NCBI GenBank assembly: GCA_002469975.1
Contig: DKMG01000017.1
Span: 1 to 5,298 of the forward strand
DNA: 5,298 bases
Source of the DNA: Proteobacteria bacterium UBA7420
GTDB taxonomy: Bacteria > Pseudomonadota > Gammaproteobacteria > Magnimaribacterales > D2472
Reading direction: 5' to 3'
The notes under the pieces were generated by a model that saw only the letters and a list, made by a program, of their open reading frames with translations, was not told the origin of the DNA and did not search any database. Made by a program: the position numbers and the translations under genes. Position 1 is the stretch's first letter, and each line of letters opens with the position of its first letter. Below are positions 1-4,772 of the stretch, piece after piece.

Positions 1-260
1 TCTTGAGATACTTCTTCTTGATATTTCTTGTCGAGTCGATTCATCAAGGTGATGTAAATAAATATTAATAGAACAAAAATATAAATACTGCCTTGTTGCG
101 CAAACCAAAATCCTAACTTAAATCCACCTACTTGAATATTATCCAGCGCATCAGACCAAATGATGCCAAACCCAAATGATGCTATGAACCAAATAGCTAA
201 CAATGAGATTAAAATTCTTATGTTTGATTTCCAGTAAGACTGGCTTGGGGTATTTTTCAA
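1..260 (-). CDS. DUF4212 family small membrane subunit of a sodium:solute symporter (3' end off the window)
   Basis: Reading the minus strand from a TTG at 260-258 gives 86 codons open to the left edge, beginning MKNTPSQSYWKSN. The protein has two hydrophobic segments (about residues 14-35 and 47-71). It carries features typical of the DUF4212 / 'SSS small subunit' family: an N-terminal YW, a GFWFAQQGSIY segment at 50-60 and MNRLDKKY at 73-80. Family members are about 85-90 residues, so only the last few codons should be missing. They normally sit directly before a large sodium/solute symporter permease (acetate-permease-like), which would lie just left of the window. No ATG exists in frame between an upstream TGA (near 294) and the YW motif, so TTG is the best start; the AAGA about six bases before it is only a weak Shine-Dalgarno. 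The gap to the upstream FKBP gene is 26 bases, so the two may be cotranscribed. The substrate cannot be read from this subunit. Confidence 0.85.
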   Translation of the reverse strand, partial: MKNTPSQSYWKSNIRILISLLAIWFIASFGFGIIWSDALDNIQVGGFKLGFWFAQQGSIYIFVLLIFIYITLMNRLDKKYQEEVSQ

Positions 261-286
261 AATAAATCTTATATGTAAGTACTTAT

Positions 287-751
287 CTAGGCATCAACTT
301 TGATAAGCTCGATATCAAATACTAATGCAGCGTTTGGTGGGATAGTGGGCCTGCCCTCTTCTCCATAGGCTAAATCAGGGTGTATGAATACCTTCCATTT
401 ATCGCCAGGTCGCATCATAGAGATGGCTTTCTGGCAGCCTGGAATTAGCTGAGCGAGGTTAATGATTAGAGGCTCACCCATATCAACTGAGCTCCAAAAT
501 ACAGCTCCATCTTTTAAAGTGCCATGAAAATGAGCTGTAATGGTGTCTGAAAGCTTTGCTGGTTCTGCTGCTGGATCACCCGATGAAATGACTGAGTACT
601 GAAGGCCCGGTTCAATTTCTGTAACACCTTCTTGCAAAAGGTTGCTTGATAAAAATTTTTCACTATCTTGTAAATTTTCGTTCAATTGTGGATCCTGGCT
701 ACAGCCAGTAAATAAAAGTAAACAGCAGCAACTAAAGATAATATTTTTCAT
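287..751 (-). CDS. FKBP-type peptidyl-prolyl cis-trans isomerase, putative lipoprotein
   Basis: A 154-residue protein. The N-terminus (MKNIIFSCCCLLLFTGC) is a lipoprotein signal peptide with a lipobox-like LFTGC, so Cys17 is the likely lipidated residue and the protein should be envelope-anchored. A short linker precedes the FKBP-associated stretch (about 33-58: FLSSN, EGV, GLQYSVISSG) seen in FkpA/FklB-like proteins, but the long N-terminal dimerisation helices of FkpA are missing. The FKBP domain spans about 60-153, with HGTLKDGAVF, IPG, LAYGEEG, IPPNAALVFDIEL. Against human FKBP12, Tyr26 is Phe75, Phe36 is Phe85, Asp37 is Trp86, Ile56 is Ile103, Trp59 is Cys106, Tyr82 is Tyr129 and Phe99 is Phe145. 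Two pocket residues are therefore replaced, and catalysis may be weak. The family assists folding of envelope proteins. The gene lies 29 bases after the lysine-rich small gene; the Shine-Dalgarno before its ATG is poor (TTGGATA). Confidence 0.93.
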   Translation of the reverse strand: MKNIIFSCCCLLLFTGCSQDPQLNENLQDSEKFLSSNLLQEGVTEIEPGLQYSVISSGDPAAEPAKLSDTITAHFHGTLKDGAVFWSSVDMGEPLIINLAQLIPGCQKAISMMRPGDKWKVFIHPDLAYGEEGRPTIPPNAALVFDIELIKVDA

Positions 752-757
752 TATCCA

Positions 758-771
758 AGTATGCCAAAAAA
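758..771. repeat. 14-bp direct repeat, copy 1
   Basis: The plus strand reads agtatgccaaaaaa, identical to the copy at 906-919. On the coding (minus) strand this is ttttttggcatact, ending six bases before the FKBP start codon. The two copies lie 148 bp apart and bracket the small lysine-rich gene. Function unknown: it could be a shared regulatory site or a trace of how the small gene arrived. Confidence 0.75.
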
Positions 772-780
772 CCTAATTCT

Positions 781-873
781 TTATTTCTTTTTTTCTTTTT
801 TCTCAGCTCTTTTTTCTTTAAGTGTCTTGCCTTTCTTTTTTTCGTTTTTTTGTTTATCTAAGCCTTTAGCCAT
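781..873 (-). CDS. Small lysine-rich basic protein (30 aa), function unknown
   Basis: From ATG at 873-871 to TAA at 783-781 the minus strand encodes 30 residues, starting MAKGLDKQKNEKKKGKTLKE and continuing with KRAEKKEKKK. About half of the residues are lysine; there is no hydrophobic segment and no cysteine. Support for a real gene is a good AGGAG Shine-Dalgarno at 886-882, eight bases before the ATG, and a position filling most of the gap between two co-directional genes. From memory, short proteins of this MAKG...KTLKEKRAEKK type are found annotated as hypothetical in gammaproteobacteria, but this was not checked by search. The highly charged, probably disordered sequence suggests nucleic-acid or ribosome binding, which is inference only. 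It lies 52 bases after the kinase gene and 29 before the FKBP gene. The purine-rich coding strand is low complexity, so chance openness must be considered, but start, Shine-Dalgarno and length argue against it. Confidence 0.75.
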   Translation of the reverse strand: MAKGLDKQKNEKKKGKTLKEKRAEKKEKKK

Positions 874-881
874 GATGAGTG

Positions 882-886
882 CTCCT
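882..886 (-). promoter_or_regulatory. Shine-Dalgarno of the small lysine-rich gene
   Basis: AGGAG on the minus strand, eight bases before the ATG at 873. It is the main reason for treating the 30-codon frame as translated, because the neighbouring FKBP and kinase genes have much weaker sites. Confidence 0.7.
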
Positions 887-905
887 ATGAGTTAAGTTTA
901 TATTT

Positions 906-919
906 AGTATGCCAAAAAA
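906..919. repeat. 14-bp direct repeat, copy 2
   Basis: The plus strand reads agtatgccaaaaaa, identical to 758-771. On the minus strand it begins a few bases after the kinase stop codon and ends 32 bases before the start of the small lysine-rich gene. The TTGGCA inside it resembles a -35 hexamer, but no good -10 lies at 16-18 bases, so a promoter is not claimed. Confidence 0.75.
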
Positions 920-925
920 TTTGTT

Positions 926-1717
926 TTAGTTCGCTTTATTGAAAGTATTTTTTGCAAGCAGGCTTACGGATTTTTCCCAAACCTCATCTAAGAGCTCGCT
1001 AAACACTACCCATTGAGTGATTTGATCAAAGTTGAAGCGATTATTATCCATGCTGTATCCACTCAACAATTCATGAAATTCATTTTTATTTAACCTGTAG
1101 GTTCTTACAAGCGAAGCTATGTCAAAACCAGGATGATTTAAACCAGCATATTCCCAGTCTAAAAAGTAACACCGTTGATTCCAAAGAATATTTCCTTTGT
1201 TTAAGTCATTGTGCGATAAAACATAGTTGATACCATCCGCGGTTAATTCATCATAGAGACTTAATGTTTTTTGCAGTAAAGATTTATGAGATGAATCCTC
1301 TAACAAGTTTTTATATAAATGTAGGGACTCAGAAAATATATCTTTAGATTCTTTTGGGGTGCTAGTTCCATGAATCATACTCAAAGTGCTTCCAAGCGAT
1401 TGCAGAGAACTCTCTTGATTGGCTGAATTCAACAAGAATTGGTCGCCTTCAATAAACTCCCAAATCATCAACCCCTGTAACGTATCTTGATAAAGAGTTC
1501 TTGGTGCAATTCTTAAATCTTGGATGCTTTTAAGTAGAATCCATTCATTCCTTCTATCGATCGCAAGTAAAGAGGCGCTTGGAAGGTCAAATCTAACGAC
1601 CGCCTTTGTATTGTTGAGGGTGCATAAAAATACTTGAGAAATCGGGCTTGATTTAAGACTTTCCTGGAGGGTGAACTTACCAGGAATTGTGTTTATTCTT
1701 TCGGTGAGTTTAAGCAT
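926..1717 (-). CDS. APH/choline-kinase-fold phosphotransferase, probable thiamine kinase
   Basis: A 263-residue cytoplasmic protein with the aminoglycoside phosphotransferase/choline kinase fold. Visible marks are the N-lobe strand KAVVRF (38-43), the hinge-like MIWEFIEGD (84-92), the Brenner catalytic loop SHNDLNKGN (168-176; catalytic Asp171, metal-ligand Asn176) and the metal-binding LDWEYAG (186-192; Asp187). The DWEYAG form is shared with LicA-type choline kinases and with E. coli ThiK (YcfN), which phosphorylates thiamine to thiamine monophosphate. Its place as third gene of a TPP-riboswitch operon, after an outer-membrane receptor and a PnuT-type transporter, makes thiamine the likely substrate: phosphorylation would trap vitamin entering by facilitated diffusion. 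The length is close to that of ThiK. The ATG at 1717 overlaps the end of the transporter frame by eight bases (ATGCTTAA) and lacks a strong Shine-Dalgarno, consistent with translational coupling. A choline/ethanolamine kinase is the alternative from sequence alone. Confidence 0.85.
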   Translation of the reverse strand: MLKLTERINTIPGKFTLQESLKSSPISQVFLCTLNNTKAVVRFDLPSASLLAIDRRNEWILLKSIQDLRIAPRTLYQDTLQGLMIWEFIEGDQFLLNSANQESSLQSLGSTLSMIHGTSTPKESKDIFSESLHLYKNLLEDSSHKSLLQKTLSLYDELTADGINYVLSHNDLNKGNILWNQRCYFLDWEYAGLNHPGFDIASLVRTYRLNKNEFHELLSGYSMDNNRFNFDQITQWVVFSELLDEVWEKSVSLLAKNTFNKAN

Positions 1718-2297
1718 GAGTGTTATTTCTTATTTTACTCCAAGATTGGTAGCCAAAATAAATAATGACTATGTAAACTAAAAATAAAAATGCTGTCAGC
1801 CAAAGATCCCTAGAAATGAATAAGACAATAGATATTGAGTCAATAACAAGCCAATAAATCCAGTTTTCCAATAATTTTTTTGCAACCATATATGTAGCCA
1901 CTACAGCACCCCAAGCCACCAGTGCGTCAAAGAAAGGTAAAGCTGCATCTGTATATGATTTTAAGACTAGACCAGAAAGCAAAGATAAAACTAAAATCAT
2001 TGAGATAGCAACAAGATGTTGAGATTTACCCCAAGTATTCACAACAAAAATTTTTTGATTGCTGGCGCTCTGGCTCCATTGCGACCAACCATAAATACTC
2101 ATAACTACATAATAAATTTGTAGATTTGCCTCCATATACAAACCAGCTTTACGCATAATAAAAAAGTATAAAACTGCACTAATAATCCCAGCTACCCAGC
2201 ATAGGATATTCTGCTTAACTGCAAGGACGAGATAAAGAATTGCAAAAATGACTGCCGTAATTTCTATCCAGTTCTGACTGATAAAGCTAAAAATCAT
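1710..2297 (-). CDS. pnuT: PnuC/PnuT-family inner-membrane transporter, probable thiamine transporter
   Basis: A 195-residue, strongly hydrophobic protein with about seven predicted membrane helices (roughly 10-28, 31-48, 59-74, 94-113, 120-139, 145-162, 166-184). Family marks of the PnuC vitamin-transporter fold are KQNILCW (28-34), YGWSQW (69-74), KLLENWIYWLVID (141-153) and RDLWLTAFLFLVY (163-175), followed by GYQSW. PnuC members carry nicotinamide riboside; the PnuT branch carries thiamine and is found with TPP riboswitches and TonB receptors. Transport is energy-independent facilitated diffusion, driven by phosphorylation inside the cell, which fits the kinase gene that follows. The thiamine assignment comes from the riboswitch and neighbours rather than from a binding-site residue read here. 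The ATG at 2297 lies inside the receptor gene's last codons (11-base overlap), and the stop overlaps the kinase start by eight bases, so all three genes are probably cotranscribed and coupled. Confidence 0.92.
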   Translation of the reverse strand: MIFSFISQNWIEITAVIFAILYLVLAVKQNILCWVAGIISAVLYFFIMRKAGLYMEANLQIYYVVMSIYGWSQWSQSASNQKIFVVNTWGKSQHLVAISMILVLSLLSGLVLKSYTDAALPFFDALVAWGAVVATYMVAKKLLENWIYWLVIDSISIVLFISRDLWLTAFLFLVYIVIIYFGYQSWSKIRNNTHA

Positions 2298-4398
2298 ATC
2301 TAACTGAAATTCCTATATGTCTTGGATCGCCATGTCTTTCATACAATGTATCAATAAAATTTGGTGCTTCATTGCCAAAGTAAAAGCCTCTCAAGGCATA
2401 GTATTCGTCAAAGAGATTTCTTACCCAGAATTCATAATTCCACTTATTTTTAAAATAGCCTAAATTTAAATTGGTTAGAGTATATGACTTAGATATGTTG
2501 TTATGAGAATCACTGTAATAAAAACTGGTTTTGCCGGTAAAATCTATAGCCAGGTATGTATTTGTGATTGGGAGCCATTTTAATCCAAGTGCATAACTTC
2601 TTTCAGGAGCGTGAGCTTGGGCGCGACCCTCAAGATCCTTTCTAGATTGCCAATTCTGAATTTCAGTTTTCAGTATTCCTAAATTAAGAAATATTCCCAA
2701 AGATTCAGTAATGTCCATGTCCATCTTCATTTCTAATCCATAGTTCACTCCTTCTGCTGCATTTTGAGTCAAGAAAGCAAAGGTATTTGGATCGCTTGGA
2801 TCTGTTTGTGTGGATATAAGAACCTGCTGATCTTCGCGATCTGAATAAAATAGCACTCCAGTAAAATTGATTGCAGAATCCAGAAGCTTTGTATTTATTC
2901 CAATTTCATAATTGGTTAAAAATTCAGGATCATAAGCTAAATTATTATTTGTTGAGTTAGCACCTAGCCCAAGATTGAACCCACCTTGCTTATAACCCTT
3001 TGCCACGCTTGCATAGAGACTGGAACCATTGAGCCTACTTTTAATCAGAGAGATTTTTCCTCCAGACATCTGGTCTGTTGGGTGAAATGATTCTTGCAAA
3101 GAGTCTGAGTAATCAGCTTCCCAATCTTCCCAGCGCACCCCCATGGAAATCTTCAATGAAGCAGAAAGTAGATAATCTAAATTGCCAAAGACTGAAAAGT
3201 TTGAAGACTTGTAGCGACTAGATGACTCAAATTGACTTGCATAGGGCCCATAGGGATCAGAGGGATCGCCATACAATCCGTCGTCTTTTTTAAGGTTTGT
3301 TTCTTTTAACTCTAAGTAATTTACTCCAGCCACCCACTCAATAAAATAATCTTTTGAAAAGTCAGCTTTATTAGAGACAGCTCTAAGTTCCTGATTAAAT
3401 GATTTTCTATGCCTTAGAGTCTCAGAAAAATAATCATAGGTATAGGGGGCATGAGAATCAGCGTTGCCCCAATCAGCATCGTAACTAAATATTACATCTG
3501 TATCAGTGGCGCTAGTAAAGCTTTGTAATTCAAAACCTTCAAATAAATGAAAAACTTTCATGCCATATGAGTGAGTTTTTTGAGAATCCATGCCAGGTCT
3601 ATCTGCAAGAGTGTTCAAGCTTCCGTCTATAGTCCAAATATCAGCTGGGTCATCTAACTCAACCTGAGAAATAAGAAATTTGATATTTGTGTTACTGGTT
3701 AACTGCCAGTTCACTTTTAAACGGCCAGTGCTCTCATTTTTGCGAGATGTATCGGATCTTTTTAAGTATAAATTTTTACGAAACCCATCTGCCTGATCTT
3801 TTCTTAAAGCAAGCCTATAAGTAATGTCTTTATTTTGATTTAAGGGGCCTCCAAACGCAACTCCGGCACTGGTTGTCCCATAGGTGCCTTTGGTTAATTC
3901 GCTGGTGCCCTCAAAATTTTCAGTGGGATCTTTTGTTTGGATATAGATAAGTCCAGCCAGTGCATTGGCACCAATTCTAGATCCCTGGGGCCCTCTATAA
4001 ACCTCGATTTGATCTAGATCAAATGTGGTTGCAATGCCGCCTTGACCTGAGTAGTCGATATCATCTATTAAAAATCCTACAGAAGAATTCGGGGTGCCCT
4101 GATAGCCAGACCTTTCTCCAATGCCTCTAATTTGAAAATATCGAGCTCTAGAGTCACTGGCAGCAAAATTTAAATTTGGCACTAAATAAGATAATTGCTC
4201 AAAGTGTTTCATTGACTGAGCCTTAATAATCTCAGAATCTAGAAAAATTACACTGGAATCTTCTTGAGCGACAGGTATTTGTCTCCAGCTGCCTTTCACC
4301 ACTATCTCTTCAATAGTATCTGAGAAAACTGCTATGCTAAAAAAAGAGATCAGCGTTGTAAGTAAAAAAACAATCGCCCTGCTTTTGGTGATATTCAT
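2287..4398 (-). CDS. TonB-dependent outer-membrane receptor, probable thiamine receptor
   Basis: A complete 703-residue receptor. Residues 1-26 form a signal peptide (basic start, hydrophobic 9-25, cleavage near AVFS/D). The mature N-terminus carries a TonB-box-like TIEEIVVKG (28-36). The plug domain spans about 45-157, with FQIRGIG (88-94), VGFLIDDIDY (107-116), LDQIEVYRGPQGSRIGANALAG (128-149) and IYIQTKDP (151-158). The remainder alternates aromatic-rich strands typical of the 22-stranded barrel and ends ISVRYDF, with the terminal Phe used for barrel insertion. Length is normal for the family. The protein imports scarce ligands across the outer membrane using TonB-ExbBD energy. The TPP riboswitch directly before it, and the PnuT and kinase genes after it, point to thiamine or a thiamine derivative rather than iron. 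The ATG at 4398 follows a GGAGG at 4409-4405. Identity as a TonB receptor is certain; the substrate is inferred from context. Confidence 0.95.
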   Translation of the reverse strand: MNITKSRAIVFLLTTLISFFSIAVFSDTIEEIVVKGSWRQIPVAQEDSSVIFLDSEIIKAQSMKHFEQLSYLVPNLNFAASDSRARYFQIRGIGERSGYQGTPNSSVGFLIDDIDYSGQGGIATTFDLDQIEVYRGPQGSRIGANALAGLIYIQTKDPTENFEGTSELTKGTYGTTSAGVAFGGPLNQNKDITYRLALRKDQADGFRKNLYLKRSDTSRKNESTGRLKVNWQLTSNTNIKFLISQVELDDPADIWTIDGSLNTLADRPGMDSQKTHSYGMKVFHLFEGFELQSFTSATDTDVIFSYDADWGNADSHAPYTYDYFSETLRHRKSFNQELRAVSNKADFSKDYFIEWVAGVNYLELKETNLKKDDGLYGDPSDPYGPYASQFESSSRYKSSNFSVFGNLDYLLSASLKISMGVRWEDWEADYSDSLQESFHPTDQMSGGKISLIKSRLNGSSLYASVAKGYKQGGFNLGLGANSTNNNLAYDPEFLTNYEIGINTKLLDSAINFTGVLFYSDREDQQVLISTQTDPSDPNTFAFLTQNAAEGVNYGLEMKMDMDITESLGIFLNLGILKTEIQNWQSRKDLEGRAQAHAPERSYALGLKWLPITNTYLAIDFTGKTSFYYSDSHNNISKSYTLTNLNLGYFKNKWNYEFWVRNLFDEYYALRGFYFGNEAPNFIDTLYERHGDPRHIGISVRYDF

Positions 4399-4480
4399 GC
4401 AATTCCTCCGCCATTATTATATGGATCAGGTTCAAAGGGTTCTTGTGAAAGTCTCAGACCAAAATAGCCGCCCCTTTGCA
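4398..4480 (-). promoter_or_regulatory. TPP riboswitch (THI element) controlling the receptor-pnuT-kinase operon
   Basis: The minus strand matches the TPP aptamer in order: GGGG (4474-4471), a short P3 of GGC/GTC (4469-4467, 4459-4457), CTGAGA (4457-4452), ACCC (4440-4437), TTTGAACCTGATC (4436-4424), P5 CCAT/ATGG (4424-4421, 4414-4411) closing an ATAATA loop (4420-4415), then GGCGGAGGA leading to the start codon. P2 is GGG/CCC, and P4 is CCT (4430-4428) with AGG (4407-4405). P1 can form from TGCAA (4480-4476) and TTGCA (4402-4398), the last base being the A of the receptor's ATG. Because the Shine-Dalgarno is itself the P4 3' strand, bound TPP should block ribosome loading, giving translational repression when TPP is plentiful. 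P3 is unusually short. No terminator hairpin lies between the aptamer and the ATG. Confidence 0.95.
4405..4409 (-). promoter_or_regulatory. Shine-Dalgarno of the receptor gene, inside the riboswitch
   Basis: GGAGG, six bases before the ATG at 4398. It fixes the receptor start and coincides with the conserved 3' strand of the TPP aptamer, so it is free only when the aptamer is not folded around TPP. Confidence 0.9.
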
Positions 4481-4491
4481 GTTATACGCTC

Positions 4492-4500
4492 ATTATGACA
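4492..4500 (-). promoter_or_regulatory. Possible extended -10 promoter of the thiamine operon
   Basis: The minus strand reads TGTCATAAT, a TGn extended -10 with CATAAT at 4497-4492. Transcription would begin near 4485, just before the first base of P1 of the riboswitch (4480), which is a sensible leader architecture. An A/T-rich tract lies just upstream (about 4505-4530), but no recognisable -35 is present at 16-18 bases. A perfect TATAAT at 4569-4564 is an alternative that would give a leader about 80 bases longer, also without a good -35. Confidence 0.35.
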
Positions 4501-4772
4501 TACACAGATATAAATTAATTTTTTTGAATAGCGCTCGTGAGGGCTGGAAACTCTGTCGAATGAATTATAGGATGAGTGATCTTCAGCCTCGGAAGTCTCA
4601 ATCATTGAATGAGTCACATGATCACCTGACTGCTGGCAAAAATCTCTCTTGGCTTCATTGTCTCGAATGGGCAGTTACTTTAATCCGTCGTCATCTGAGT
4701 TTGATGATGGGACATGATGCTCCAAACACAATTGCCTTGGCTGACACCTATTTCGAGCATCGCTCTCCCTAG
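4501..4772. other. Unexplained intergenic block with a weak plus-strand reading frame
   Basis: Between the riboswitch promoter region and the nucleotidase stop lie about 270 bases with no recognised gene. From about 4540 rightward the block is modestly GC-richer than its surroundings (about 45% by hand count over 4558-4770). On the plus strand a frame is open from TTG 4476 to TAG 4770-4772. Starting at ATG 4558 it would encode about 70 residues beginning MNYRMSDLQPRKSQS and ending DTYFEHRSP, with first codon positions richest in GC, as in weakly coding DNA. It resembles no family I recognise and has no good Shine-Dalgarno, and its longest form would start inside the riboswitch. It could be a small gene, a decayed gene, a small-RNA locus or plain spacer; I do not call it a CDS. 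Confidence 0.3.
4612..4631. repeat. 20-bp imperfect palindrome, possible operator
   Basis: The plus strand reads AGTCA, ca, TGATCA, cc, TGACT: two 5-bp arms (4612-4616 and 4627-4631) and a central 6-bp palindrome (4619-4624) share the same dyad axis, giving 16 of 20 symmetric positions. The symmetry and length suit a dimeric regulator site, but I do not recognise a matching regulator. It lies about 120-140 bases upstream of the likely operon promoter. Confidence 0.35.

Noticed and set aside
276..285. 10-bp perfect palindrome TAAGTACTTA between the FKBP and DUF4212 genes
   Set aside because: It is AT-rich, has no loop or T-run and is too short to call an operator or terminator; such palindromes are common in AT-rich DNA.
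4481..4486. TATAAC on the minus strand as the operon -10 box
   Set aside because: Transcription from it would begin inside the aptamer and lose the 5' strands of P1 and P2.
4476..4557. Plus-strand frame extended back to TTG 4476 as a 98-residue gene
   Set aside because: The extension overlaps the 5' strand of the riboswitch and its promoter, with no ribosome site; only the part from 4558 deserves notice.
4432..4617. Minus-strand 61-codon frame (MTHSMIETSEAED...)
   Set aside because: It runs through the likely promoter and most of the TPP aptamer, has no Shine-Dalgarno and no recognisable family; the conserved riboswitch explains its left half.
4755..4765. Hairpin GAGC-atc-GCTC just after the nucleotidase stop as a terminator
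   Set aside because: The stem is only 4 bp and no T-run follows on either strand.
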